Origin: Chitinophagaceae bacterium
Lineage (GTDB): Bacteria; Bacteroidota; Bacteroidia; Chitinophagales; Chitinophagaceae
Reading direction: 5' to 3'
DNA: 64,000 nt
NCBI GenBank assembly: GCA_020403425.1
Contig: JADBXR010000005.1
Location: 124,001 to 188,000 of the forward strand
In this document: piece by piece, positions 35,652 through 44,471 of the stretch
How positions within the stretch are numbered: position 1 is the stretch's first letter
Layout: the number at the start of each line of letters is the position of its first letter
Notes under the pieces: model-generated
Database searches by the model: none
Seen by the model: the letters and a program-made list of their open reading frames with translations, nothing else
What the model was told of the DNA's origin: nothing
Made by a program: the position numbers and the translations under genes

Positions 35652-36245
35652 ATGAATTATCTCGCCCACGCATATCTCTCATTCAATGATCCGGGCATAC
35701 TGGTGGGTAATATGATCAGTGATTTTGTAAAGGGTAGAAAACAATACGATTATCCCGAAGCCATACAGAAAGGCATCCGGCTGCACAGGCTTATCGACAG
35801 CTTCACCGACCAGCATCCGGCCACCCGGGAGGCCAAAAGCATTTTTAAACCGGCGGTAGGTGCCTATGCCGGAGCATTCATAGATGTGGTGTATGATCAT
35901 TTCCTGGCAAAGGACGAAGCAGAACTGGCCGAGCCGGAATTGCAGCGTTTTGCCGAACAGGTCTATGCACAATTGACTGATCATCACCACCTGTTACCGG
36001 AAAAGTTCGCCGGTATGCTTCCCTATATGCGTACCCAGAACTGGTTATACCATTACCGATCGGAATATGGTATTGAAAAAAGTTTTGGCGGACTGGTACG
36101 AAGGGCGGCCTATCTGGATGATGCTTCTGAGGCCTTCCGGATATTCAGGAAGGAATATGCAGAACTGGAAAAATTCTATCGTGCCTTCTTCCCGGATGTT
36201 AAATCATTGGCTTCCTCACATTTCAGCGAGTTACTATCCCAATAG
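35652..36245 (+). CDS. acpH: Acyl carrier protein phosphodiesterase (DUF479) family
   Basis: 197 residues starting MNYLAHAYLS, with GNMISDFVKGR and the H-R-L-I-D-SFTD histidine/aspartate metal site of the HD-like AcpH family (DUF479). AcpH removes the phosphopantetheine group from ACP in E. coli, though many relatives are unproven. The open frame extends 43 codons upstream through the repeat tract; that extension is not credible. Next gene's promoter box begins 5 bp after the stop. Confidence 0.85.
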   Translation: MNYLAHAYLSFNDPGILVGNMISDFVKGRKQYDYPEAIQKGIRLHRLIDSFTDQHPATREAKSIFKPAVGAYAGAFIDVVYDHFLAKDEAELAEPELQRFAEQVYAQLTDHHHLLPEKFAGMLPYMRTQNWLYHYRSEYGIEKSFGGLVRRAAYLDDASEAFRIFRKEYAELEKFYRAFFPDVKSLASSHFSELLSQ

Positions 36246-36249
36246 CGTT

Positions 36250-36257
36250 TATCTTTG
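36250..36257 (+). promoter_or_regulatory. TAnnTTTG promoter box
   Basis: TATCTTTG, 15 bases before the DUF2911 ATG at 36273; it overlaps the alternative TTG at 36255, which is therefore unlikely as a start. Confidence 0.65.
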
Positions 36258-36272
36258 AAAAAATCCATTTAC

Positions 36273-36839
36273 ATGAAAGTATTCTTTAGCCTGGTATGCC
36301 TGCTCCTGCTGACCACGGTTCAGGCGCAACCCAAACCGACCGAACTGGATAAGTCGCCAATGGATATGAGCTATTGGCCCGATAACTACCCTTTACTGAA
36401 AATGAGCGGCAAAGCCGGTGCCTTACCGGTGGCACGCGTATTATATGGCCGTCCCCTGAAAAATGGCCGGAATATCTTCGGCGGTATCCTCAAATACAAT
36501 GAACTCTGGCGACTGGGTGCCAATGAAGCTACCGAGATCGAATTCTTCAGCAATGTAAAGATCGCGGGAAAGACCATCGCCAAAGGCCGTTATACCTTAT
36601 ACTGCATCCCTTCCGAAAGCAAATGGACCATCATTGTGAACAGGGATAATTACAGCTGGGGCAGCTACACCTACGACAGTAAAAAAGATGTGCTGCGTAC
36701 AGATATCGATGTGGAGAAAAACACCGATACCATTGAAGCCTTCACCATGTATTTCGAAGACGGCAAGAACAGCGCCAACCTGGTTTTTCTATGGGATGAC
36801 CTGAAAGCCAGTTTACCGATCACCGCAATGCCCAAATAA
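36273..36839 (+). CDS. DUF2911 domain protein, exported
   Basis: 188 residues; signal peptide about 1-19 (VQAQ). The motif VLYGRPLKNGRNIFGGILKYNELWRLGANEATEI is diagnostic for DUF2911, a secreted Bacteroidota beta-rich family of unknown function; some members are proposed to bind small ligands. The IVNRDNYSWGSYTYDSKKDVLR part is also conserved. Twenty-six bp upstream of the Cys/Met enzyme gene, possibly cotranscribed. Confidence 0.88.
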   Translation: MKVFFSLVCLLLLTTVQAQPKPTELDKSPMDMSYWPDNYPLLKMSGKAGALPVARVLYGRPLKNGRNIFGGILKYNELWRLGANEATEIEFFSNVKIAGKTIAKGRYTLYCIPSESKWTIIVNRDNYSWGSYTYDSKKDVLRTDIDVEKNTDTIEAFTMYFEDGKNSANLVFLWDDLKASLPITAMPK

Positions 36840-36865
36840 CTTATTCATTCTTAGAAAACAGTTTT

Positions 36866-38005
36866 ATGAAACTCGCTACTAAATACATACATGCCGGAAC
36901 AGAGCCCGATCCATCTACCGGTGCCATCATGACCCCGATATACCAGACCTCAACCTATGTGCAGGAAGCCCCGGGCGTGAACAAGGGTTACGAATATGCC
37001 CGCAGCCAGAACCCTACCCGTAAAGCGCTGGAAGATGCGTATGCACAGATCGAGAACGGAAAATTCGGCCTGGCCTTCGGCAGTGGTGTTGCAGCCACCG
37101 ATGCGGTGATCAAACTCTTATCGCCCGGCGATGAAGTGATCTGTGCCAACGACATGTATGGCGGCACCTATCGCCTGTTCACTAAGATCTTCGCCAAGTA
37201 CGGTATACAGTTCACATATGTGGATACGACCGATGTAGATCAGATCCGTAAAGCCATCTCAGCAAAAACCAAACTGATCTGGATAGAGACCCCAACGAAC
37301 CCGTTGATGAACATTACGGATATCGCAGCCGTTTCGGCCATTGCCAAAGAAGCCAAAGCCATCCTCTGCGTTGACAATACCTTTGCCTCACCTTACCTGC
37401 AAAACCCGCTTGATCTGGGTGCAGATATTGTGATGCATTCCGCTACCAAATACCTTGGTGGCCACAGTGATGTGATACAGGGTTGTCTGGTGATGAACGA
37501 TGTCGCATTACGAGAGCAGCTGTATTTCATCCAGAAAAGCTGCGGTGCCGTACCTGGGCCGATGGATTGTTTTCTGGTACTGCGCGGCATCAAGACCCTG
37601 CATGTACGGATGCAGCGTCATTGCGAGAATGGCGAAAAAGTAGCCCGGTTCCTGCGTAACCATCCCAAAGTAGGAAGGGTTTACTGGTGTGGTTTTGAAG
37701 ATCATCACAATCATGGTATTGCCAAAAAACAGATGCGTGGTTTTGGCGGCATGATGAGTTTTACCCTGAAGGATGACAGCGTGGACAATGCCAGACGCGT
37801 ATTATCCTCTACTAAAGTATTTGCCCTGGCTGAAAGTCTGGGTGGCGTGGAATCGCTGATCAATCACCCTGCTTCTATGACACATGCGTCGATCCCAAGG
37901 GAGGAACGCATCAAGAATGGTTTAACGGACAGCCTGATCAGGTTAAGCGTGGGTATTGAAGATGCGGAAGACCTGATCGCAGACCTGAACCAGGCCATCG
38001 GTTAA
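36866..38005 (+). CDS. Cystathionine gamma-synthase/lyase family PLP enzyme
   Basis: 379 residues of the Cys/Met metabolism PLP family. K195 in HSATKYLGGHSD is the Schiff-base lysine; YEYARSQNPTR and the final SVGIEDAEDLIADL are family signatures. Likely cystathionine gamma-synthase or gamma-lyase in the transsulfuration route that supplies homocysteine to MetH; synthase and lyase cannot be told apart safely by eye. Cytosolic homotetramer in the family. Followed by a CPBP protease gene after 20 bp. Confidence 0.9.
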   Translation: MKLATKYIHAGTEPDPSTGAIMTPIYQTSTYVQEAPGVNKGYEYARSQNPTRKALEDAYAQIENGKFGLAFGSGVAATDAVIKLLSPGDEVICANDMYGGTYRLFTKIFAKYGIQFTYVDTTDVDQIRKAISAKTKLIWIETPTNPLMNITDIAAVSAIAKEAKAILCVDNTFASPYLQNPLDLGADIVMHSATKYLGGHSDVIQGCLVMNDVALREQLYFIQKSCGAVPGPMDCFLVLRGIKTLHVRMQRHCENGEKVARFLRNHPKVGRVYWCGFEDHHNHGIAKKQMRGFGGMMSFTLKDDSVDNARRVLSSTKVFALAESLGGVESLINHPASMTHASIPREERIKNGLTDSLIRLSVGIEDAEDLIADLNQAIG

Positions 38006-38025
38006 TACCCCCGCAAATACACAAC

Positions 38026-38787
38026 ATGAGAAAAATTGCCGCTGCCAAAGCTGTGCTGGGTTTTATGGCACTGTTCGCCTGCTACCATGCTGCAGAATAC
38101 ATGATGCTGTTTCAAAACAGTCCCACAGGTTTTCTCGGTCTCAGTATCGTATTTTTTGTGGTGGCCTGGCTGGTGGCCAAATGGCAGGGACTTCCAGGTC
38201 TGACTGCCTGGGGAATGATATTTGAGAAAAAAGCCTGGGACCAGTTGGGAACCGGACTTGCCGTGGGCATCATCGTTTACATCCTGTTCACACTAAGCAG
38301 TTTTGCACTGGATATAGACAGGATCAAAGAGATACCACCCACTTCTGTTTTTATCTCGCAGTTCCTCTTGTTTGCTTTTGGCACTTTTTTCTCCTCCTTA
38401 TCCGAAGATATATTGACGCGTGGTTACCTGTATCGTTTCTTTAACGGAAAAATGAACAGTTATGTGCTGATCGGTTTGTCTTCGCTCGTCTATCTGGGCA
38501 ACCATATCCACCGGCTCGCTGAAGGGCCTGCATTCTGGTCGTACATTCTCATCATTGGTATATTCCTGATGCTGGCGATGGTAAGAACGGGTAATATCTG
38601 GCTGACACTGGGTCTGCACTGGGCCGGCAATATCGTATACCATACCACGCACAGCGTTATGCATACCGTGAACGGACACGGAAAATTCTCTGGCCAGGTA
38701 TTGTATCTCATCTTTCTCGTTGCGCTGGTTCCCATTACCTGGCTCATCACCCGAAAAGAAAAACCGGCTTACGAAAAACATCGATGA
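38026..38787 (+). CDS. CPBP family intramembrane glutamic endopeptidase
   Basis: 253 residues, about seven membrane helices. The active-site motif appears as SEDILTRGYLYRF (E-D-x-x-x-R rather than the usual E-E-x-x-x-R), with LGNHIH and LGLHWAGN supplying the two further conserved histidine motifs of ABI/CPBP (Rce1-like) proteases. Possible roles are processing of membrane peptides or lipidated proteins. Independent of the second CPBP gene at 52764. Confidence 0.87.
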   Translation: MRKIAAAKAVLGFMALFACYHAAEYMMLFQNSPTGFLGLSIVFFVVAWLVAKWQGLPGLTAWGMIFEKKAWDQLGTGLAVGIIVYILFTLSSFALDIDRIKEIPPTSVFISQFLLFAFGTFFSSLSEDILTRGYLYRFFNGKMNSYVLIGLSSLVYLGNHIHRLAEGPAFWSYILIIGIFLMLAMVRTGNIWLTLGLHWAGNIVYHTTHSVMHTVNGHGKFSGQVLYLIFLVALVPITWLITRKEKPAYEKHR

Positions 38788-38793
38788 TCGTTC

Positions 38794-38811
38794 ATCACAT
38801 AAACATGTGAT
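38794..38811. other. Small stem-loop after the CPBP gene
   Basis: ATCACAT/ATGTGAT around AAAC, just after the stop; followed by TCTT, so a weak terminator at best. Confidence 0.35.
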
Positions 38812-38960
38812 TCTTCCAGAACACAATGCCAGCAAGCATTATAGGCGAATTTCACTTATCCTTGCTTTCTGCTGTTCATCAATCAAAATGAACCGCTTAC
38901 TGATTCCCGAAGGATAGTTCAGATCGAAGAAAGGATTTTTGCTTTCATAAATTCAATATC

Positions 38961-39614
38961 ATGAAGCAATGGACTTCTGTTCTGTTCTTATTATCTCTTC
39001 TATTCAGCTCCTGTACCAAAAGCATCCGTGGTCATGGCGATTCCATTACAGAGACCCGTTCGGTCGATGCCGTCACAAGCGTACAGCTGGAGGGAACCGC
39101 GATCGTCGATATCGTACAGGGAAATGTGCAGGTGGTTACAGTGAGCGGTTATGAGAACCTGGTTCCTATCTTTCTTACAGAAGTAAATAACGGGAACCTG
39201 GTACTGCGTTTCAAGGATCCTTATTACAGGGTTCGCAAGAACAATATCAGGGTTACCGTAGTGTTACCCGACTTGCAACAGGTCAGAAGTAATGGTTCCG
39301 GCCAGGTCAATATCAGCAACTTCTTCAATAAGTCCTATCTGGCTGGTTCAGTAAATGGAACAGGTAATATCACTATTGCCAATTCTTCGTTTTTACGGGT
39401 AAGCCTCAAAGTGAACGGTACCGGTAATATTTATGCGCTGGGTTGTACGGCACTGGAAGCCGAGACAGAGATATTCGGCTCGGGTAACATCGAACTTACC
39501 TGTTCCCAGAAGATCAGCGCCTTCGTTTACGGATCGGGAAATATTGATTACTGGGGCCGGCCGGCCATTTCCAATACCCTGGTTAGCGGTACCGGTAGGA
39601 TCCGCAGAAAATAA
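38961..39614 (+). CDS. Exported DUF2807 (head GIN) protein
   Basis: 217 residues with a lipoprotein-like signal (LLFSSCTKS; lipobox cysteine about residue 19). The mature part is a DUF2807 single-stranded beta-helix: repeating GSGQVNISNF, GTGNITIANSS, GTGNIYALG and GSGNIELT turns each mark one coil. Putative auto-transporter adhesin head domain; exported to the outer membrane. Function unknown. The repeats are about 20-25 residues apart. Confidence 0.9.
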   Translation: MKQWTSVLFLLSLLFSSCTKSIRGHGDSITETRSVDAVTSVQLEGTAIVDIVQGNVQVVTVSGYENLVPIFLTEVNNGNLVLRFKDPYYRVRKNNIRVTVVLPDLQQVRSNGSGQVNISNFFNKSYLAGSVNGTGNITIANSSFLRVSLKVNGTGNIYALGCTALEAETEIFGSGNIELTCSQKISAFVYGSGNIDYWGRPAISNTLVSGTGRIRRK

Positions 39615-39691
39615 ACATACGTGGTGAGAAAAGGAAAGCCTCCTGCTCTGCGGGAGGTCTTTCTGTTGTATGCCCGCATCTCGGTTTTGGG

Positions 39692-39699
39692 TAAGTTTG
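39692..39699 (+). promoter_or_regulatory. TAnnTTTG box abutting a start codon
   Basis: TAAGTTTG ends 3 bases before the ATG at 39703, with a TTG 23 bp upstream (39666-39668). Predicts a leaderless message. Confidence 0.55.
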
Positions 39700-39702
39700 C
39701 AC

Positions 39703-40491
39703 ATGCAGTCACCAGCAGTACCGAAAGGCCGTTCACTGAAAGATTTCTTTGATGAGAAAGTACGTCAGTACAACCGGCCCGAATTCATCAAGGACGATCC
39801 GGTTTGCATACCTCACCTGTTCACCCGGAAACAGGATATTGAAATAGCTGGTCTGTTCGCTGCAGTGTTCGCCTGGGGTAACCGGACCACCATCATCAAC
39901 AAATCGCGCGAGCTGATGAAGCTGATGGATTTTGCTCCTTATGATTTCTGCCTGCACCACAATACCAAAGACCTTCAATCACTGACTTCATTCAAACACC
40001 GCACTTTCAACAGTACAGATCTTTTATATTTTATTGCGTTCCTGCAATACCACTATTCACAGCACAGCAGTCTCGAAAATGCTTTCATGCCTGGCAAAAA
40101 ATCAGGGAACGGTATTGAGTGCGCCCTCACACATTTTCACAACTATTTTTTCTCTCTTGAGCACGTGCCCAACCGCACCCGCAAACATATTGCCACGCCT
40201 TACAAAGGTTCCACCTGCAAACGCCTGAACATGTACCTGCGCTGGATGGTACGCAAAGACCGGCAGGGTGTTGATTTCGGGATCTGGAAAAAGATCAGAC
40301 CGGCAGAGCTCATCTGTCCCATTGACCTGCATGTGGCCAGGGTAGCCAAACGTTTTGGACTGCTGGACCGCAAGCAGATTGATTGGCAGGCAGCTGTTGA
40401 GCTGACCGGTTACCTGCGTACACTGGACCCCAGCGACCCGGTGAAATATGATTTCGCCTTATTCGGATTGGGTGTGATGGAAAAATATTGA
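39703..40491 (+). CDS. TIGR02757 (DUF2400) family protein
   Basis: 262 residues. LKDFFDEKVRQYNRPEFIKDDPVCIPHLF and KRLNMYLRWMVRKD are typical of DUF2400, a family distantly related to HhH-GPD DNA glycosylases (the C-terminal DLHVARVAKRFGLLDRK corresponds to the HhH region). Function has not been shown; DNA repair is a reasonable guess. A TTG/ATG at 39670 would lie upstream of the promoter box. Convergent with the small membrane gene that ends on the next base. Confidence 0.85.
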   Translation: MQSPAVPKGRSLKDFFDEKVRQYNRPEFIKDDPVCIPHLFTRKQDIEIAGLFAAVFAWGNRTTIINKSRELMKLMDFAPYDFCLHHNTKDLQSLTSFKHRTFNSTDLLYFIAFLQYHYSQHSSLENAFMPGKKSGNGIECALTHFHNYFFSLEHVPNRTRKHIATPYKGSTCKRLNMYLRWMVRKDRQGVDFGIWKKIRPAELICPIDLHVARVAKRFGLLDRKQIDWQAAVELTGYLRTLDPSDPVKYDFALFGLGVMEKY

Positions 40492-40671
40492 TCAGATACA
40501 CAACAAGGGAGCATGATAAGAACCCGTTCCTTCTTTACCGGCGTTGGTATAGCTGTTCTCTGAGGGAACAGATTTATCGGGAGGCAGCAATAACAAGGCA
40601 ATGGCAAGCAACAGCATCGCTGCCAGTAAATAGTGAACGGGTTTTATATGGTTGGCTACGGATAAACGCAT
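40492..40671 (-). CDS. Small single-pass membrane protein (59 aa)
   Basis: A 59-residue frame: short polar N-terminus (MRLSVANHIKPVH), one membrane helix (about 14-30, leucine/alanine rich, ending in PPD), then a polar tail. Its stop codon begins immediately after the stop of the TIGR02757 gene, and it follows the XRE regulator on the same strand after 54 bp. No Shine-Dalgarno is evident. The clean topology and tight packing favour a real gene, but no family is recognised. Confidence 0.45.
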   Translation of the reverse strand: MRLSVANHIKPVHYLLAAMLLLAIALLLLPPDKSVPSENSYTNAGKEGTGSYHAPLLCI

Positions 40672-40725
40672 CAGTAACCATAAGAGTCGCCGGTATCAAA
40701 AAGGTTGGAACGGGCGGGTATCTTT

Positions 40726-40926
40726 TTAATCTTCCTCCTCCAGCTGAAACAACTCTTCTACAGAGACCCCGAACAACCTGGCCATTTTCAGTGCAAGCGC
40801 TGTTGAGGGTACATATTTCCCCGACTCCATCGTATTGATGGTTTGTCGGCTCACGCTGATCTTTTTGGCAAGATCATCCTGGGTAAGGTTATGTATGGCA
40901 CGTTGTATCTTGATCTTATTTTTCAT
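40726..40926 (-). CDS. XRE-family helix-turn-helix regulator
   Basis: 66 residues, essentially a single HTH_3 domain: LTQDDLAKKISVSRQTINTMESGKYVPSTALALKMARLFGVSVEELF. Short Cro/CI-like regulators of this size usually control the operon they sit in. It overlaps the preceding membrane protein gene by 4 bp (ATGA type), the common regulator/DUF membrane protein pair. Ends with an acidic EEED tail. Confidence 0.92.
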   Translation of the reverse strand: MKNKIKIQRAIHNLTQDDLAKKISVSRQTINTMESGKYVPSTALALKMARLFGVSVEELFQLEEED

Positions 40927-41363
40927 GAGTTACTTCTGTTATACTGAAACAAAACATAACGGTAACGGGCGATAAAAATAATCAGCACCGTGAACAGGTT
41001 GATGGTCATAACGGTAAAGAACCATCCGCCATAACAGAACAACACCGCAATAACCAGAACTGCGTAGTTGGCATACACGGCCCATTGTAATGCTTCCAGC
41101 CGGAAGAACTGGATGGCTTCATCTTCCACCTTTTCTTTTGAAAACCCGATCAGGATCAGGCTCAGGATCAGCCCGACTGTCACCAGTTCATCCGTATAAT
41201 TGTTGTTGCCCATGTAGAAAATACCTGCTTTATCGGGGTGATACGCCAGCTGGGCAATGGTAAAATCCCAGCCCATATACGCAATACCTAATGCCAGAAA
41301 GGGCAGGACCAACACATACCCAAGCTTCCGGAACCTGTGAGGCAATAAGGGTAGTTTTTTCAT
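40923..41363 (-). CDS. Four-helix membrane protein paired with XRE regulator
   Basis: 146 residues with about four membrane helices and a lysine/acidic loop between helices 2 and 3 (GFSKEKVEDEAIQFFRLEALQ). This topology is usual for the membrane partner of small XRE regulators in Bacteroidota (DUF2178-like in layout; not certain). The start at 41363 is preferred because the in-frame ATG at 41384 lies in the promoter region. Probably autoregulated with the adjoining XRE gene. Confidence 0.72.
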   Translation of the reverse strand: MKKLPLLPHRFRKLGYVLVLPFLALGIAYMGWDFTIAQLAYHPDKAGIFYMGNNNYTDELVTVGLILSLILIGFSKEKVEDEAIQFFRLEALQWAVYANYAVLVIAVLFCYGGWFFTVMTINLFTVLIIFIARYRYVLFQYNRSNS

Positions 41364-41385
41364 ATTGATTGATTTTAATGACAAT

Positions 41386-41393
41386 CAAATGTA
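41386..41393 (-). promoter_or_regulatory. TAnnTTTG promoter box of the XRE operon
   Basis: Minus-strand TACATTTG, 22 bases before the start at 41363. Confidence 0.6.
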
Positions 41394-41503
41394 AAATAAG
41401 TAAACCTTTTTGTAAAGTATTTTTTACATATTGTAATAAATTTTTAACATTTTAATCGCTATCGATGCTGCTCCCCTCCGTTTTCTGTTACCTTTAACAC
41501 CGT

Positions 41504-41785
41504 ATGTCCACCGACAATGAACTCCTGAAACTGGAAGACTTGGGTCCGGAACAACTGGCCGAATTTATCCATCAACTGATCGATAAGGATTTTTCGCGGC
41601 TGGTCCAGTTACTGTACAGGCTGGACGTGAGTGAGGCAAAACTCAGGTCCGTATTATTGGAGCATCCCACCGGCGATGCGGGAGAAATGATCGCCCAACT
41701 GATCCTGGAACGGATCGCTCAAAGGGAAAAGAACAAACAGCTGTTCAAACAGCAGGGTGATATTCCGGAAGATGAAAAGTGGTAG
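41504..41785 (+). CDS. Conserved hypothetical protein
   Basis: 93 residues, all-helical and acidic, e.g. LIDKDFSRLVQLLYRLDVSEAKLRSVLLEHPTGDAG. I recall this pattern in a small Bacteroidota family with no assigned role. TTACCTTTA, about 10 bases before the ATG, resembles the -7 box with mismatches. It is followed by a degenerate GxxExxY-type repeat before the convergent GH9 gene. Confidence 0.65.
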   Translation: MSTDNELLKLEDLGPEQLAEFIHQLIDKDFSRLVQLLYRLDVSEAKLRSVLLEHPTGDAGEMIAQLILERIAQREKNKQLFKQQGDIPEDEKW

Positions 41786-41798
41786 GATTGCTTATTCT

Positions 41799-41841
41799 CC
41801 ACAGAGGCACAGGGATCGGGGAGGTTACGCAGGGATTATCT
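41799..41841. repeat. Solo copy of the GxxExxY-type repeat
   Basis: CCACAGAGGCACAGGGATCG and GGTTACGCAGGGATTATC match, with gaps, the arm around 45566-45610 (CGCAGAG-AACGGGAG-AAG, then TTAAACGCAGAGATAT). No GxxExxY gene is present here. The stop codon of the GH9 gene (41836-41838) lies inside it. Confidence 0.55.
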
Positions 41842-44382
41842 CAACAATGCATCCATTCGTTTGAACGCGTAGCCCTGCTTCTTTAGATATACGATCAGTT
41901 CATCAAGATGGTCATACAGTTTGTCTTTACGACGCGGATCGGTTCCCACATGTAGCAACAGGATAACACCATTCAATCCGTCCGGCTTCTCTGCGAACTG
42001 TTTGATCGCCGTCAGGATCTCTTCACTGCTTTTGTAAGCCTTCCGCATTTCCGGCCAGGTATAATCGGCATTGCTGGTGGTACCTGGTGTAAAACTGAAC
42101 AATTGCACATTTTGGGTGCTGAACCATCCAGCTATTTCTCTATTCCACCATTCATAGGGTGGTATAAACAGCTGTTTTCCGGCCAGCTGGCTGATACCCA
42201 ATTGTTGCATGACTTTGAGATTGTTTCTGTAATCCGCCTCCAGCGAATCACGGCTCACCAGGATCTTATCCCGGTTATTCCAATCGTTATATAGAAGATG
42301 CTGATCTGAATGTGGCCCCAGTAAATGCTTCTGCGCATATAACTTCCGGATTGCTGGCTGAAAATCTGGGTTCCTGTAAAACCGACCGGTAAAATAAAAG
42401 GAAGCAGTGACAGCTGCTTTATTCAAGGTATTCATTATAAATGGCAGGCCCTCTCCGAATTCATCACCTGTAAAAACCAATGCCACTTCTTTCTTTGCAG
42501 TATTACCCCGGATGATCGCCCCTTGCGAAAATACAGGGCCCTGACCCAACGGTGGAGCAGCATACCACCTGGAAGCTGGTCTGACATTATAGGCGCTCTC
42601 TTTTGCTGCCAGTAGATAGATCAGCGAAGCCGTCCCATCCATGGTAGGCTCATTGGTGCTATAATCACCATAATCATCATGATAGACTGCCAGGTCACTT
42701 TGAAAATCGGCATATTCGTCTGGGTCTTTTAACTGGATACCGATCAGGTTCTTATAAATGGCCGTGTAAACCGGTCCATCCACCAAACCACCATCAATAG
42801 GATAGTTCCCGATATGCGTGAACGCAGAATGCGGATCTACGGGCGTATCACCGTTGGCCGGCAATCCATACACCATACTGGTTCCCCAGGGATTACATCC
42901 GAATAACCAGTCGATATTGGCCTGCTCCAGTTCCACAAACTGTTGATCACCCGTTAACTGTGCATACCACAAACACTGAATGGCAAAAGAGGTGGTCAGA
43001 TTATTACTGCACCAGATAAACGGCACTCCCCTATAGAACGCATTGTTCTTTGCCTTATCCCAGACCTTTTGAATTCCCTGTTCATAAAAAAACTTCAGCG
43101 TATCCGTTATCTTCCCTGGATCCTCTGCTATGACAGCCGTTCTGATCAATTGGTTATGGCCGGCATTGACAAAAGGATACCATTGATAATGATGGGCCGT
43201 ATCTTTCCCCAACCAGGGAGTAATGGGCTCCTGTTTGGCAAAAGCAAAACCCTGTTGCAGCAGATCTGTATGACTTTTAAAATTGCCCCTGCCCGCATAT
43301 GCCAGTTCTGCCGCGGCCAGTTCCATATCATCCACCCAGTTACCTTCGGCATAAATATAAGGCGACCGTACAGATGCAGTCTGCGCAACTCCAGGCATAT
43401 GGTTTCCACATCGATACGCTGCTTCCGCTTTACGCAGAAACATATCTGACAGTTCATTGTCTCCAGGGTAAGTAGATCTAAATACCTGCGATGCTAACGC
43501 AAAAGTGCTCGCAAACTTGCCAGCAGTAGATGCTCCACCAGTAGTGGCATTCAGAAATTTACCGCGCTGCTGGGGTTTTCCATTGACGAAATACAGCGGG
43601 CGCTCAAATCCTTTTCCATAAAAACTATCCTCTTTGGGCATGCGCATGCCCATATGATCACGGTCATCGCCTAACTGATTGAACATCCAATCATCTTTCG
43701 GGTTCATTTTCAGCAGCCAGTCAAGCCCCCATTTCGCTTCATCCAATACATCCGCCATTCCGTTCTTACCCTCGAGTCCATTGGCTTGTTTTGTATCAGA
43801 AAACACCCCAGGAAAATCCCGGTACGCAGAAAGCAGATGCCAGGTGGCATTGGCAGAAGTGGTGGTATACTGGAGATAATCGCTGGCATCGTGCCAACCG
43901 CCGGTAGCATCTATATGGGTGCTGTCTTTCATAGGTCCATACAAAGTATACCCATCGTGCGTATGGCAGCTATCTTTCAGAAAAGGGTTGAAGCCGCTAC
44001 GCTGTTGCCGCATGTAACGCAGGCAAAAGTCCGCTGTGCCCTTATACACATCATCATCGATCTTGAATACCGGTGACTGGATTTTGCCAACGCGCAGGTA
44101 ATAGGTACCGGCCCTGGTGAACCCTGTGAATTTCAGCCGATAGGTTTGCATGAAGGGACCATAAGCACCGAACGCCCTGCCTGTAGTATAACGATACACC
44201 ACTTTATCCGTTTTCGCATCCACCACTTCAAAATCAGTTATGGTTGCATTTACCTTACTGCCCCATACGGCCACTTTGCTGCCCCGGGTGGGGTAACCCA
44301 ATTGGTTGATACGGATCCAGGAACTTTCCTGTGCCAGAACTGCGTTACAGATAAAAGCCAGCAGCCAACACCATTGTTTCAT
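41836..44382 (-). CDS. GH9 glycoside hydrolase fused to a NodB-like deacetylase domain
   Basis: 848 residues; signal peptide about 1-17 (AVLAQ). A CelD_N-like Ig domain (about 18-110) precedes the GH9 (alpha/alpha)6 barrel (about 115-600): D165 and D168 in GGWHDASDY and E578 in YSTNEPTMDG are the catalytic positions. From about 625 to 848 there is a polysaccharide-deacetylase fold with TGDEF (D640, E641) and HSDQH (H691, H695), so the metal aspartate is replaced by glutamate. The pairing fits degradation of a partly N-acetylated glycan such as chitosan (inference). An in-frame ATG at 44388 is also possible. Confidence 0.85.
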   Translation of the reverse strand: MKQWCWLLAFICNAVLAQESSWIRINQLGYPTRGSKVAVWGSKVNATITDFEVVDAKTDKVVYRYTTGRAFGAYGPFMQTYRLKFTGFTRAGTYYLRVGKIQSPVFKIDDDVYKGTADFCLRYMRQQRSGFNPFLKDSCHTHDGYTLYGPMKDSTHIDATGGWHDASDYLQYTTTSANATWHLLSAYRDFPGVFSDTKQANGLEGKNGMADVLDEAKWGLDWLLKMNPKDDWMFNQLGDDRDHMGMRMPKEDSFYGKGFERPLYFVNGKPQQRGKFLNATTGGASTAGKFASTFALASQVFRSTYPGDNELSDMFLRKAEAAYRCGNHMPGVAQTASVRSPYIYAEGNWVDDMELAAAELAYAGRGNFKSHTDLLQQGFAFAKQEPITPWLGKDTAHHYQWYPFVNAGHNQLIRTAVIAEDPGKITDTLKFFYEQGIQKVWDKAKNNAFYRGVPFIWCSNNLTTSFAIQCLWYAQLTGDQQFVELEQANIDWLFGCNPWGTSMVYGLPANGDTPVDPHSAFTHIGNYPIDGGLVDGPVYTAIYKNLIGIQLKDPDEYADFQSDLAVYHDDYGDYSTNEPTMDGTASLIYLLAAKESAYNVRPASRWYAAPPLGQGPVFSQGAIIRGNTAKKEVALVFTGDEFGEGLPFIMNTLNKAAVTASFYFTGRFYRNPDFQPAIRKLYAQKHLLGPHSDQHLLYNDWNNRDKILVSRDSLEADYRNNLKVMQQLGISQLAGKQLFIPPYEWWNREIAGWFSTQNVQLFSFTPGTTSNADYTWPEMRKAYKSSEEILTAIKQFAEKPDGLNGVILLLHVGTDPRRKDKLYDHLDELIVYLKKQGYAFKRMDALLR

Positions 44383-44471
44383 AATCAAAATTTCTGTTTT
44401 AAAGATAGTTATGATAGGCCGTTTCTACCTGTGGTTTTTGCCCTAATTTCGTCACTCATCCTTGTTTGCTT

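Noticed and set aside
40488..40838. 116-codon plus-strand frame
   Set aside because: Overlaps the XRE gene antisense and lacks a credible start or family.
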